Below, piece after piece: positions 44,556-54,240 of a DNA stretch of 64,000 nt. Numbering within the stretch: the first letter of the stretch is position 1; each line of letters begins with the position of its first letter. The notes below the pieces were generated by a model that worked only from the letters and a program-made list of their open reading frames with translations, was not told the DNA's origin and did no database searches. The translations under genes were made by a program, and so were the position numbers. The DNA comes from CAZOZZ01 sp965262425. GTDB taxonomy: Bacteria > Acidobacteriota > Terriglobia > 20CM-2-55-15. Where the stretch lies: NCBI GenBank assembly GCA_965262425.1, contig OZ253536.1:4960001-5024000 (forward strand), given 5' to 3'.

Positions 44556-47158
44556 GAGGCTTCGGTCTACTCTTCCATCGCTACATCCTTCGCGACCTGG
44601 CGCGAAACCCGATCCGAACGTTGCTGACGATAACCGGCGTATCTTTGGGCATTGCAGTCGTCGTGGGGGTCCAACTGGCAAACGACCGCGCGATCGGCTC
44701 GTTTAACGATAGCCTGAGGATTCTAGGCGGAGGGGCCGACCTCCAGATCACGGCCAACGGGCTGCAACTCGACGAACAATTGATCGGCGAGCTCGACTGG
44801 GTCTGGGATATCGGCGCATTGACCGCCATCGTCGAAGGGCGCGTCGACCTGGACGACTTGCCAAACCCACTGGGAAGGGAATCCATTCAAATCTTCGGTG
44901 TCGATCTGCTATCGGATGCACCGTTCCGTCGATACATGACCGCCGAAGGGGGCAACCTCGGTCTGGACATCACACGTGAAGAATACTTGGATCTGCTGAT
45001 CCGCCCGGACACGATCATCATCCCATCCAGCCTGGCCGAAGACCTGGGAGTGGGCATTGGCGACACCGCCCGCTTCCTCGTGTCCAACCGCTGGCGGGAG
45101 CTTGTCGTCGGGGCGATCCTGGCCGACGAAGGCGTGGCGCGCGCGTTCGGGGGCAAAATCGCATTCATGGACATCGCGGCCGCCCAACTCACGCTGAACA
45201 AGATCGGATGGATCGACCGCATCGAAGTCCTGCTCGACGACCCGAACTTGGTGGATGCGGTCGCCGAGCGCATTCGCGTCCAGCTTCCCGAATCCGTGAT
45301 CGTCTATCGGCCCGAGGACACAGCCGAGGACAATGAAAAGATGATTCGGGCGTTCCGGTACAACCTGACGGCGTTGAGCTACATCTCGCTCATCGTCGGC
45401 ATGATCTTGATCTACAACACGCTGAACATCGCCGTGGTCCGAAGACGAACTGAAATCGGCGCTCTTCGCACACTGGGAACCTCGCGTAGAACGATCAGGT
45501 GGATGTTCCTGATCGAGGCGACGGCGTTCGGCGTCGTCGGTGCGGCGCTTGGTATATGGCTCGGTGAACTTCTGGCGACGGCTTCCGGCGCGCTTGTCTC
45601 CCGAACGATAGCGGCACTCTACACCGGCGCCGCGGGGGGAGGGACGGTAGATTCACAGGCCGACCCTGTCCTCTACCTGGAGATGCTTTTGCTGGGTGGC
45701 GTTCTGGCCGGCGTTTCCGGAACCGGGCCGGCCTTGAGGGCCACCCAGGTCTCGCCGGTCGAGGCTCTCCGGGAAAACGTCATGGGCAGGGCCAGCGGAC
45801 GGAAGCTGCGCTTTCAGGTTGCCGGCGGTGGAGCGACAATACTGCTGGGCGCCATCCTCAGCTTCGGTCCCGCAATCGACGGGTTTCCGTTCCTGGGCTA
45901 CGCAGCCGGCGTTTCGTTCATCGCAGGATTCGGGTTGCTTTCGCCCCTGCTGGTTCGCGGCCTGCTCAAGCTGATTCGGATACCGTTCATCCGGCTGCTT
46001 CCGGTCGAGGGCCGGCTCGCCATTCAAACGATCGAAGGAAGTCTCGGCCGGGTCGTCGTCGCCGTGATGTCGCTGGCGATAGCCGTCGCCATGCTGATCA
46101 GCGTGGCCATCATGGTGGCCAGCTTTCGCGACACGGTTATCGTCTGGATCGACCAGACACTCAAAGGGGATCTTTATCTGCGACCCGCTTCGTTCGGAAG
46201 CAACGGCGGAAGCAACGTCCTGGAGGGAAAGACGCTGGAGGTGCTCGATACGATTCCTGCCATTGCCGCCATCGATCGTTTTCGAGCGATGGTAATCGAC
46301 TATGACGGCTTTCCGGCATTTCTGGCCGCCGGGGAATTCCGAACCGTCGCCACGCACAGCAGTTTGCTCTTCATGGATGGCCGGACGACACCCGACGTGG
46401 CTGCCGGACTGATCGGCGCGAATCGCGTCGTTGTTTCAGAGCCTTTCGCGGTCCGCCACAGCATCGGGTCCGGCGACACAGTCCGGCTCCCCACGCCGGC
46501 CGGCATGGAACCCTTCGTGGTCGAGGCGGTCTTCTACGACTATTCCAGCGAAGGTGGCTTGATCGTAATGGACCGCGGAACCTACCTGGAGAAGTTCAAG
46601 GACCCCGACGTGAGCAACGTGGCCATATACCTCCAACCGGGCGCCGACCCAGCGGCAACCCGGGCCAGAATCGCCGAACTGCTTCCAGACACCGAGCTTC
46701 GAATCGCGACCAACGGCGAGTTACGTGCCCAGGTTCTCCGTGTGTTCGATCAGACGTTCGAGATTACGTATGCACTCGAGGTGATCGCGATGGCGGTGGC
46801 GGTTCTTGGGATCGCGAACACACTGGCGGCGCTGGTCATCGAGCGCCGGCCCGAAATAGCGATGCTGCGTTTTGTCGGCGCGGCGCGCACACAAATCCGT
46901 CGCGTCGTGATGTTGGAGTCGGGTTTGATCGGAATGCTGGGCGGTGCAATCGGTCTCGCACTAGGCATTCTCCTGTCCGTGCTTCTGATCTACGTAATCA
47001 ACTATCAGTCGTTCGGGTGGACGATCCAGTTTACGATGCCCTTCGGATTCCTCGTGCAGTCCCTGTTGTTCATCCTGATCTCGACGATCGTCGCAGGACT
47101 TTATCCTGCGTCGCTCGCTCTCAGGATGGATCCGATTCAGGGCATTCGGGCAGAGTGA
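44552..47158 (+). CDS. FtsX-family ABC permease (AttF/G-like fusion)
   Basis: 868 residues. An N-terminal helix (LLTITGVSLGIAVVVG) is followed by a large extracytoplasmic domain and three helices with the FtsX signature VVRRRTEIGALRTLGTSRRTIRWMF. A second unit of the same plan ends ALVIERRPEIAMLRFVGAARTQIRRV. This is the ten-helix double-FtsX form, equal to two permeases in one chain. Such transporters move or extract lipids/lipoproteins rather than import solutes. It is coupled to the ATPase gene and followed after 3 bases by the AttH-like gene. Confidence 0.93.
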   Translation: MRGFGLLFHRYILRDLARNPIRTLLTITGVSLGIAVVVGVQLANDRAIGSFNDSLRILGGGADLQITANGLQLDEQLIGELDWVWDIGALTAIVEGRVDLDDLPNPLGRESIQIFGVDLLSDAPFRRYMTAEGGNLGLDITREEYLDLLIRPDTIIIPSSLAEDLGVGIGDTARFLVSNRWRELVVGAILADEGVARAFGGKIAFMDIAAAQLTLNKIGWIDRIEVLLDDPNLVDAVAERIRVQLPESVIVYRPEDTAEDNEKMIRAFRYNLTALSYISLIVGMILIYNTLNIAVVRRRTEIGALRTLGTSRRTIRWMFLIEATAFGVVGAALGIWLGELLATASGALVSRTIAALYTGAAGGGTVDSQADPVLYLEMLLLGGVLAGVSGTGPALRATQVSPVEALRENVMGRASGRKLRFQVAGGGATILLGAILSFGPAIDGFPFLGYAAGVSFIAGFGLLSPLLVRGLLKLIRIPFIRLLPVEGRLAIQTIEGSLGRVVVAVMSLAIAVAMLISVAIMVASFRDTVIVWIDQTLKGDLYLRPASFGSNGGSNVLEGKTLEVLDTIPAIAAIDRFRAMVIDYDGFPAFLAAGEFRTVATHSSLLFMDGRTTPDVAAGLIGANRVVVSEPFAVRHSIGSGDTVRLPTPAGMEPFVVEAVFYDYSSEGGLIVMDRGTYLEKFKDPDVSNVAIYLQPGADPAATRARIAELLPDTELRIATNGELRAQVLRVFDQTFEITYALEVIAMAVAVLGIANTLAALVIERRPEIAMLRFVGAARTQIRRVVMLESGLIGMLGGAIGLALGILLSVLLIYVINYQSFGWTIQFTMPFGFLVQSLLFILISTIVAGLYPASLALRMDPIQGIRAE

Positions 47159-47161
47159 AAT

Positions 47162-48280
47162 ATGGAGCCTCTTAAACAGGCGTTGGTGGCCGCGCTGCTG
47201 CTGGTCGTACCGACCTCTGGCCAACAACCTGGACCCGTGCGGTTGTTCGAGCCGGAGTATCGCCTGGCTGTGCCCGGCTATGAATACGAATTCCCACGCG
47301 ACCATGGTTCGCACCCCGACTACAAGTTGGAGTGGTGGTACTACACGGGGCACCTCGATGCGGTGGACGGACGCCGATTCGGCTACGAGCTCACGTTCTT
47401 CCGCTTGGGGATGGACACTCGAGCCGAAAACCCGTCGAGCTGGAATATTCACGACCTGCACGTGACGCACTTTGCCCTGAGTGACTTGTCCGAGGGGACG
47501 TTCCGGTTCTACGAACGGCTGAACCGGGAAGGACCCGGAATCGCAAGATCTTCGACCCGGACGCTCGACGTCAAGAACGGAAGCTGGTCGGCCACACTCG
47601 AAGATGACGTCATGAAACTGCGCGCATACGCCGGCGGAATCCTGCTTGAACTGGCCTTGACATCGAGCAAACGACCGACCGTGCATGGCCTGAACGGGGT
47701 CAGTCAGAAAGGCGAGGGGGTCGGTCAAGCTTCTCACTACTACTCGATGACCCGAATGGCCACGACGGGACTGTTATCGATCGATGGTGTCGCGGTCGAC
47801 GTGTCCGGCGAAAGCTGGATGGACCACGAATTCGGAACGAATCAACTGGCCCCCGAGCAGATTGGCTGGGACTGGTTCAGCGTCCAACTGGATAACGGCG
47901 AGGAGTTGATGCTGTATCAACTGCGTCACCGCGACGGGTCGATCGATGGGAACTCCAGTGGGACCGTGATTGCCGAAGACGGTGGAACCCGACATCTGAG
48001 GGCTGACGACTTTGACATCTCGACGCTGAGAGACTGGGCAAGCCCGAAGAGCGAGGCCGTCTACCGCCTCGACTGGCAGATCGACATTCCATCCGATGAC
48101 ACATCTCTACGGGTCATCCCCCTGTTGGACGATCAGGAGTTGGTGACAACACGAACCACCGGGATCGCCTATTGGGAAGGAGCGGTCCGGATCGAAGGAA
48201 CATGGAAGGGGCAGCGAATCTCGGGTAAGGGCTACGTCGAACTAACCGGGTATTCCGATAAGTATCGCCCAAGCGTTTAA
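47162..48280 (+). CDS. AttH/CrtC-like secreted lipocalin-domain protein
   Basis: 372 residues with signal peptide MEPLKQALVAALLLVVPTSG. Two lipocalin-like halves carry family motifs HPDYKLEWWYYTGHLDA, FGYELTFFR, VTHFALSD, SHYYSMTRM, SWMDHEFG, WDWFSVQLDNGEELMLYQLR. The family includes hydroxyneurosporene synthase (CrtC) and AttH, predicted secreted lipid-binding or hydratase proteins. In this operon (ABC ATPase, FtsX permease) the AttH role of periplasmic partner fits. No carotenoid genes are nearby. Confidence 0.9.
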   Translation: MEPLKQALVAALLLVVPTSGQQPGPVRLFEPEYRLAVPGYEYEFPRDHGSHPDYKLEWWYYTGHLDAVDGRRFGYELTFFRLGMDTRAENPSSWNIHDLHVTHFALSDLSEGTFRFYERLNREGPGIARSSTRTLDVKNGSWSATLEDDVMKLRAYAGGILLELALTSSKRPTVHGLNGVSQKGEGVGQASHYYSMTRMATTGLLSIDGVAVDVSGESWMDHEFGTNQLAPEQIGWDWFSVQLDNGEELMLYQLRHRDGSIDGNSSGTVIAEDGGTRHLRADDFDISTLRDWASPKSEAVYRLDWQIDIPSDDTSLRVIPLLDDQELVTTRTTGIAYWEGAVRIEGTWKGQRISGKGYVELTGYSDKYRPSV

Positions 48281-48750
48281 TGCCGAACGGCACTGTACCG
48301 GAACGGATTTCGCTAATGGATCTCCACCCGCAAACCAACCTTGTCCCCATCACCGTTGTCGCGGCCGTTATCCACCAAGAGGGCAGGGTCCTGGTTACCC
48401 GTCGCTTCGAAGACGTACACCTCGGAGGGATGTGGGAGTTCCCGGGCGGAAAGGTAGAAAGAGGGGAGTCGATGACCGCGGCACTTATTCGAGAGATACG
48501 GGAAGAACTGGATGTGCGGATCGAAGTGGGCTCCCTCCATCTCGAGGAAACATTCGAATACGAAGACCGCACCGTCCGAATACACTTCTTTGATTGCAGG
48601 CTGGTCGATGGCACGCCCCGTTGTCTGGGAGTGGCCGATTTCAGGTGGATCGATCCGTCGGAGTTGGATCGCTTCAAGATGCCGGCCGGCAACGCTCGCC
48701 TGACCGAGAAACTGAAGCGACAAAAACGGGGACCGGCGGAGCTAGACTAG
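48280..48750 (+). CDS. NUDIX hydrolase (MutT-like)
   Basis: 144 residues from ATG 48316 (MDLHPQTNLVPITVVAAVI) or 156 from ATG 48280, which overlaps the previous stop as TAATG and favours coupling. The NUDIX box is GGKVERGESMTAALIREIREEL, matching Gx5Ex7REUxEExGU. The MutT-like context (WEFPGGK, MPAGNARLTEKL) suggests removal of oxidised dGTP. Substrate not certain. Confidence 0.9.
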   Translation: MPNGTVPERISLMDLHPQTNLVPITVVAAVIHQEGRVLVTRRFEDVHLGGMWEFPGGKVERGESMTAALIREIREELDVRIEVGSLHLEETFEYEDRTVRIHFFDCRLVDGTPRCLGVADFRWIDPSELDRFKMPAGNARLTEKLKRQKRGPAELD

Positions 48751-48762
48751 GTTCTGGCGAAG

Positions 48763-49503
48763 TCAGTCTTGGGCGTACCCAAAGCCTAAGGTCGGCGTCA
48801 GCAATTTGTCAGTTCGCTCGTCACGATCGATCTGCCCGTCGCGGATGTGTACGATGCGGTGCGCACAGTCGGCCACGGCGCGCTCATGCGTCACCAGAAT
48901 AATCGTGTTCCCTTCCGCATGAAGACGATCGAACAGCGCCAAGATGTCGGCACCGGTCTGAGAATCCAGGTTGCCGGTCGGTTCATCGGCGAGGAGAATC
49001 GATGGCCTGTTCACCAGCGCCCGGGCAATAGCAACGCGCTGACGCTGGCCGCCGGACAACTCGTTGGGTCTGTGATCTTCCCGGTCGGACAGCTCTACCA
49101 TTTCCATCGCCTCATGTGCGCGTTGGCTTCGCTCCCGGGAGGGCATGCCACTGTAGATCAATGGCAACTCCACATTGTGTAATGCGCTGGCTCGCGGCAG
49201 CAGGTTGAAGGTCTGGAAGACGAAGCCGATTTCTTTATTGCGGATGTGCGCCAGTTCGTCGTCGTCCATATCGCTGACGAGACGCCCGTTCAGCCGGTAC
49301 TGCCCGCGCGACGGCGTATCGAGGCAGCCGATGAGATTCATGAGAGTCGATTTGCCGGAACCCGAATGGCCCATGATGGCCATGTACTCGTTCCGCTCGA
49401 CTTCGAAAGTGATGCCCCGAAGCGCGTGGATTTCATTGTCGACGCCCATCTGGTAGGTCTTCCAGAGATCGTCGATTTGTATCATGCTCCCGTTTTCATT
49501 CAT
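48763..49503 (-). CDS. ABC transporter ATPase (MacB-type)
   Basis: 246 residues. Walker A GHSGSGKSTLMNLIG, FQTFNLLPRA, LSGGQRQRVAIARAL, LLADEPTGNLDS, and an H-loop in LVTHERAVA. It overlaps the adaptor gene upstream by 4 bases. The expected FtsX-type permease does not follow: the next gene on this side is the convergent NUDIX gene. The pair therefore lacks its membrane partner here. Confidence 0.93.
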   Translation of the reverse strand: MNENGSMIQIDDLWKTYQMGVDNEIHALRGITFEVERNEYMAIMGHSGSGKSTLMNLIGCLDTPSRGQYRLNGRLVSDMDDDELAHIRNKEIGFVFQTFNLLPRASALHNVELPLIYSGMPSRERSQRAHEAMEMVELSDREDHRPNELSGGQRQRVAIARALVNRPSILLADEPTGNLDSQTGADILALFDRLHAEGNTIILVTHERAVADCAHRIVHIRDGQIDRDERTDKLLTPTLGFGYAQD

Positions 49504-50891
49504 GGGTTCGGATCCTCTTCAACCTTGATTCGGACCTCGTCCTCCAGCGTCCGCAAGACCCTGTAGCTCCCGGTCACGATCTCATCATCATCGGTCAGGC
49601 CGTCCAAAATTTCGATGTCGGTCGTTCCGATGATTCCAGTCTTGACGGCCGCGAATGTGGCGACACCGTTGCGGACCACGAACACGCCTTCCTGTTCTAC
49701 CTTGACCGGTTCGCCGGGGCGGGAGGTTGCATAGACCGGGTTGTCGATAAAAGCCGGCATGTCTGCTTCATCAATTTCTCGAATCGTCAGCGCTTGAATC
49801 GGGACGGTCAGTACGTTCTCACGACGTGCCGTTTCTATCGTGGCGGTGCACGATAGGCCGGGACGCAGCTCTGGAGGCGGATCGTCGAGCGTAATGACCA
49901 CCTTGAAATCTTTGGCCTCGTCGCTCGTCGTAGTCGTTGAGATTCCACCACTGCTCGTAAGGGCCGAGTTTCCTATTTCCGAAACGAATCCGGTCAAGGT
50001 GCGGTCGCCCAGGGCGTCGACACGCACTTCGGTTCGCTGACCCAGTTTCAAATTGATGATGTCGGTCTCGTCCACCTTGACTTCGGCAGTGATGACGGAC
50101 ATGTCGGCAATCGTCATCAGGGTGGTTCCCGGCTGGTTTTGAACACCCACGATCGCAATCTCGCCTTCGTTGACGGGCAAGTACGTGATGACTCCCGCAA
50201 GCGGCGAGTTGATCGTCGTCTTCGCCAACTGGTCGCGGGCTCGCGTTAATGATGCCCGCTGTTGCGTCATCCGGAACCTCAGCCCATCCTTCTGCGTGAA
50301 GACCTGCGCCAGTTGCGCCTCCGCTTGCAGGATACGCGCCTTGGCCGCTTCCACCTGCGCGACGGCAATCTCGAAACCAGATTCCTGCCCGTCGAACGTT
50401 TCCTTCGAGATCAGGCCGCCTTCGTACAGCTCCTGCGCTCTATCGAATTCAAGGCTCGACCGACGAAAGTCCGCTTCAATGCGCTTGAGCTCCGCTTTCG
50501 CGGTTGCCGTGGATGCTTCGGCGGACCTTATGGATGCATCCATTCCTTCCAGCTCCGAAGCGGCCGCGTCAAGACTGGCCTCTGCACTCAGAACATCGGC
50601 CTGGGTCTGGATCGATTCGATCTGCAGCAAAAGCTGATTGTTATCGACCCGGTCGCCTTCCGCGACAGGCATGTCGACTATGCGGCCAAAAGAATTCGAA
50701 CTGATGTTCACGTACTTCTTCGGCTTGATTTCCCCGTTCGCGGTAACCGATTGGGCAAGGTCCTGCCGCAGGACCTTGCCTACCTCTACGGCGACCACGC
50801 CACGGTTTCGAGCGTTCACGGCGTAGCCGATTGTTGCGGCGATTGTGCCCAGCATCACGAAAGCGATGATCAGTTTCTTTCCGGTCGTCAT
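49500..50891 (-). CDS. MacA/HlyD-type periplasmic adaptor
   Basis: 463 residues with one N-terminal membrane helix (LIIAFVMLGTIAATIGYAV). The lipoyl halves are SVTANGEIKPKKYVNI...VAEGDRVDNNQLLLQIE and TINSPLAGVITYLPVNEGEI, flanking a long helical hairpin (about 90-230). A beta-barrel and membrane-proximal domain follow (LGQRTEVRVDALGDRTLTG). It would bridge an inner-membrane ABC permease to an outer-membrane channel. The ATPase gene overlaps its stop. Confidence 0.92.
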   Translation of the reverse strand: MTTGKKLIIAFVMLGTIAATIGYAVNARNRGVVAVEVGKVLRQDLAQSVTANGEIKPKKYVNISSNSFGRIVDMPVAEGDRVDNNQLLLQIESIQTQADVLSAEASLDAAASELEGMDASIRSAEASTATAKAELKRIEADFRRSSLEFDRAQELYEGGLISKETFDGQESGFEIAVAQVEAAKARILQAEAQLAQVFTQKDGLRFRMTQQRASLTRARDQLAKTTINSPLAGVITYLPVNEGEIAIVGVQNQPGTTLMTIADMSVITAEVKVDETDIINLKLGQRTEVRVDALGDRTLTGFVSEIGNSALTSSGGISTTTTSDEAKDFKVVITLDDPPPELRPGLSCTATIETARRENVLTVPIQALTIREIDEADMPAFIDNPVYATSRPGEPVKVEQEGVFVVRNGVATFAAVKTGIIGTTDIEILDGLTDDDEIVTGSYRVLRTLEDEVRIKVEEDPNP

Positions 50892-51301
50892 ATAAGTTCT
50901 ACGAAAGTGGTCTGTAAATAGTTGCCGATGATTTCATCGGCGGACTTTTGATTTTATCAGCAAGACCCAGGTTCGGGTAAGCGAACATGGCTGGCTCCCG
51001 ATTGGGCACACGTCGGCTTGAGACATTTCCTCTTCAAACCTTATGACGTTTCCGGATGAGAAGCATTACGAAGAGCGAGTGATTTTCATGCGCGATGATC
51101 GACATGTTTTGCCGAACAACATCGCCCATCGTCGGCTCACCAAAGTTCTCGAACCTCTATGTTGAGAAAAAAATTCCCGGCTTCATTTGTTGCGCGAATG
51201 TTTCCAATCGCTGAAACGCCTACGGGGCAAGGCTTTCAGCACCGGACAGTTTATTCTAGAAGCAACGAGATCGAATTTGAAAATCGTGTGCGATTTTTGT
51301 T

Positions 51302-51330
51302 TTGAATTTTTTGATCACATGTCTTAAAAA
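51302..51330 (+). promoter_or_regulatory. Possible promoter of the candidate small RNA
   Basis: TTGAAT (51302-51307), 17-bp spacer, TAAAAA (51325-51330) in an AT-rich stretch, with the terminator about 80 bases downstream and no ORF between. Confidence 0.4.
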
Positions 51331-51336
51331 TAAGCA

Positions 51337-51434
51337 CAAGAAAGCTTACCCACGTAAGGTGAACAAGTAGTTGTAAAGAGAAAAAGAGAGTTCGTTATGA
51401 ACTCGAAGCCCCGCCAAACGGCGGGGCTTTTTTA
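51337..51434 (+). ncRNA. Candidate small RNA (about 95 nt)
   Basis: The segment has a promoter-like sequence before it and ends in a strong plus-strand terminator. Hairpins in order are CTTAC-CCAC-GTAAG (51345-51358), GAGTTC-GTTAT-GAACTC (51388-51404) and the terminator stem. No ORF with a start signal is present, and both flanking genes are on the minus strand, so a plus-strand terminator here has no other transcript to serve. The rest of 50892-51336 shows no gene. Confidence 0.45.
51408..51433 (+). terminator. Strong intrinsic terminator
   Basis: GCCCCGCC-AAAC-GGCGGGGC followed by TTTTTT. The T-run is on the plus strand only, so it acts on plus-strand transcripts better than on the VWA gene, whose stop is at 51452 on the minus strand. 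Confidence 0.9.
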
Positions 51435-51451
51435 TTGTCGACCGACGGGCG

Positions 51452-52696
51452 TCAGGAAATGGTGTCGACTCTTTTTCTCAAGTAGTCCATCAGAAGGTAC
51501 TGGCCGAGGTTTGTCGTCGAAGTGAAATAGGCTTTGCCGCGGGAGATCTCGGCGACTTTTTTTACGAAGTCCATCAGGTAGGGATCGCTCGCGAGCATGA
51601 ACGTGTTGATCAGTATGCCGGCCCTGCGACAGGTAGCAACCTCCTTGAATGTTTCCTCCAGAATGACCGGGTCCAGGCCGAAGGCATTTTTGTAGATGCG
51701 ACCGTTGGGCATGGTCATGGCGGAAGGTTTACCGTCTGTGATCATGATGATCTGGCGCATGTCCTTCTTCTCCGCCATCAGCAGGCGCCGCGCCAGACGG
51801 AGTCCTTCCCGGGTGTTGGTGTGATAGGGCCCGACCACAACGCGTGCCAGCTTCTTGAAGGGGATTTCCTCGGCTGAATCATGGAACAGGACGAGGCGGA
51901 GCGAATCCCCGGAGTACTGGGTGCGAATCAAGTGTGCCAGCGCAAGAGCCACCCGTTTGGCGGGTGTGAAACGATCTTCGTTGTAGAGGATCATGCTGTG
52001 GCTCGTGTCCAGCATGAGGACCGTTGCGCATGAACTCTCGTAGTCGGCCTGGCGAACCTGGAGGTCGTCCTGTTCCAGATTGATCGGAACACCCAGACCT
52101 TCGCGGGCCAGGGCGCGTGTCAACGTCTGGCTGATGTCCAGGTTCAGGACGTCGCCGAACTCGTAGGCTTTGGTCGCCTCGAAAGCTTCCACGCCCGTCG
52201 ACAGATGGACAGTCTCATGACGACCGATACTGCTTCTGCCCAGCGAACCCATCAGATGTCTCAGGGCGCGGAAGCCGAGAAAGTCGACGGACTTGTCAGT
52301 GATGTCGAAACGAGCGGCGCCCGCTTGCTCGGCTTCGACCCCGGAACCTGCCTCCCCGATGCCAGGTTCTCGCAGGGCCGAATCGGACTGGATCCAGCCT
52401 TCATCGATCATTCGCCCTATGAGTTGTTCGAGCAAATCATCCATCCCCTGGGCGTCGCCTTCGCGCGGGTGCTCCCACCAGCGGTCGAACAGGTCTTGTG
52501 GGATGCGCCCCGACTTTACGAGCTGCTCCATGATGGCGCGGCGCAGGGCGTCCATGTCGCGCGGGTTCGTTGCATCCTGGAAGCCGTAGCGGAACCCGCT
52601 CTCGAGGAGGAAGTCCGACAGCGAGTCGAGAAGATCCTCCAGGCTCAAACCGTCCAGCGGGGATGGAATGTATTTCGTGTAGGTAATCTTTGCCAT
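51452..52696 (-). CDS. VWA-domain protein (partner of MoxR-like ATPase)
   Basis: 414 residues, no signal peptide. The C-terminal von Willebrand A domain (about 225-410) has a MIDAS motif DTSHSM and the Asp of MITDGKPSAM. The N-terminal half is helical and acidic. Such VWA proteins pair with MoxR/ChlI-type AAA ATPases to insert metals or mature complexes. Here the ATPase gene ends 32 bases upstream, and the CPBP protease gene precedes that. Substrate unknown. Confidence 0.88.
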   Translation of the reverse strand: MAKITYTKYIPSPLDGLSLEDLLDSLSDFLLESGFRYGFQDATNPRDMDALRRAIMEQLVKSGRIPQDLFDRWWEHPREGDAQGMDDLLEQLIGRMIDEGWIQSDSALREPGIGEAGSGVEAEQAGAARFDITDKSVDFLGFRALRHLMGSLGRSSIGRHETVHLSTGVEAFEATKAYEFGDVLNLDISQTLTRALAREGLGVPINLEQDDLQVRQADYESSCATVLMLDTSHSMILYNEDRFTPAKRVALALAHLIRTQYSGDSLRLVLFHDSAEEIPFKKLARVVVGPYHTNTREGLRLARRLLMAEKKDMRQIIMITDGKPSAMTMPNGRIYKNAFGLDPVILEETFKEVATCRRAGILINTFMLASDPYLMDFVKKVAEISRGKAYFTSTTNLGQYLLMDYLRKRVDTIS

Positions 52697-52728
52697 TCGT
52701 CAGACGTCCAATACGATCGGGTCGGGAA

Positions 52729-54210
52729 TCAGTTCAAGGGCTTCTTGAAACGGTTCGGGTCCACCTCATAGTTTCGGTAGAGGTCCTGCGGAGACTTTCG
52801 TTCAACTGCGGAATAGCCTCGATCCTCCGACCGCGTGATCTTATCCAGAGAGCACAGACCTTCCAGGATAAATTCGGCGGCAGCCACTCGTTCTCCGCAG
52901 GACGACGATGACGACACACCGACCTCCGAAGTTCGCTCCATCAGTCCGTCGACGCCCTCGCACAGCTCCAGCACTTCGAGGAGGGGCTCCATGTCGGAAA
53001 CCTTGAGGGCGCCGCCACCCTCGAACCATTCATCGACGGGCTTGAAGTCCGTGCGTGGAAAGTACCGGTGAAACACCATTTGAACAGCCTGCCGGATCAG
53101 GTCGCGCGCAACAGTGTCGGAGCCCTTCAACTCGCCTTCGTATTCGAGTTCGAGCTTGCCTGTGATAGCTGGGATCGCCGCATACAGGTCGACTATGCGC
53201 GCGATGATCTCGGACTCTCCCAAGACCACTTGACGTCGTTCCGCGTTGCTGGCAACGTTTTCCAGGCATGAGATCGGCAAGCGTTGGCTGACGCCGGATC
53301 TCTTGTCTATCCGTTGATCCCCACGCGCCTTGAAAGCAACCGCTTCGACGACTTCCCGCATGAAGGACGGAATCTTCAATGTCTCGCCTTCGCGGTCGAC
53401 CCAGGCTTCCTGCTGGGTGATTCGAACGCCGTGGTCAAGGTCGACCGGGTAATGGGTCTTGATCTCGGAACCAATCCGGTCTTTCAAGGGGGTCACGATC
53501 TTCCCGCGAGCCGTGTAGTCCTCCGGGTTTGCGGAAAAGACGAGGGCGACATCGAGCGGCAACCTCACCGGGTAACCTTTGATCTGGACGTCACCTTCCT
53601 GCATGATGTTGAACAAACCAACCTGTATCTTGCCCGCAAGATCCGGCAACTCGTTGATCGAAAATATCCCGCGATTCGCCCGGGGCAAAAGACCGTAGTG
53701 AATCGTGAGTTCACTGGCCAGAGTGTGGCCACTCTTAGCGGCTTTGATGGGATCGATGTCTCCGATCATATCTGCGATCGTGACATCCGGCGTTGCTAGC
53801 TTTTCAATGTAGCGCTGATCTCTGGTCCGATAATCGATCGGTAATTCTTCACCCGCTTCGGCAAGTAGATCGCGACACCTTCGACAAATCGGCGAGAAGG
53901 GATTGTCGTTGATCTCGCAACCTTCGACGACCGGTATTTCGTCGTCCAGGAGGTCGGCGAGCTGGCGCAGGATGCGGCTCTTGGCCTGACCACGCAGGCC
54001 GAGGAGAATCAGATTGTGTCGGGACAGGACGGCATTGACGACGTGTGGAACAACTGTGTCGTCATAACCCATGACGCCAGGGAAAATAGGTTCACGGTTG
54101 ACCAGTTTGTCCATCAGATTCTGACGCATCTCGTCCTTCACGCTACGAGAGCGATAACGTTCTTCACCGTAAGGGCTGGACCGGAGTTCTTTCAAAGTTC
54201 TGGGTTGCAT
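52729..54210 (-). CDS. ChlI/MoxR-like AAA+ ATPase
   Basis: About 493 residues from ATG 54210 (MQPRTLKELRSSPYGEERYR), preceded by GGAGGA. The Walker A region is GLRGQAKSR, with K-S kept but the preceding Gly replaced by Ala, and the body has NRGIFSINELPDL (Walker B-like, NEL for DE-) and VFSANPEDYTARGKIVTPLKDRIGS (sensor 1 and helix-2-insert-like). It carries C-x2-C pairs (ICRRCRDLL). This resembles magnesium-chelatase subunit I-like proteins that work with VWA partners. Spacing of 32 bases to the VWA gene supports one operon. Confidence 0.85.
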   Translation of the reverse strand: MQPRTLKELRSSPYGEERYRSRSVKDEMRQNLMDKLVNREPIFPGVMGYDDTVVPHVVNAVLSRHNLILLGLRGQAKSRILRQLADLLDDEIPVVEGCEINDNPFSPICRRCRDLLAEAGEELPIDYRTRDQRYIEKLATPDVTIADMIGDIDPIKAAKSGHTLASELTIHYGLLPRANRGIFSINELPDLAGKIQVGLFNIMQEGDVQIKGYPVRLPLDVALVFSANPEDYTARGKIVTPLKDRIGSEIKTHYPVDLDHGVRITQQEAWVDREGETLKIPSFMREVVEAVAFKARGDQRIDKRSGVSQRLPISCLENVASNAERRQVVLGESEIIARIVDLYAAIPAITGKLELEYEGELKGSDTVARDLIRQAVQMVFHRYFPRTDFKPVDEWFEGGGALKVSDMEPLLEVLELCEGVDGLMERTSEVGVSSSSSCGERVAAAEFILEGLCSLDKITRSEDRGYSAVERKSPQDLYRNYEVDPNRFKKPLN

Positions 54211-54240
54211 GCGGTTGCTTCCTCCAGATGAAGTCACGGT

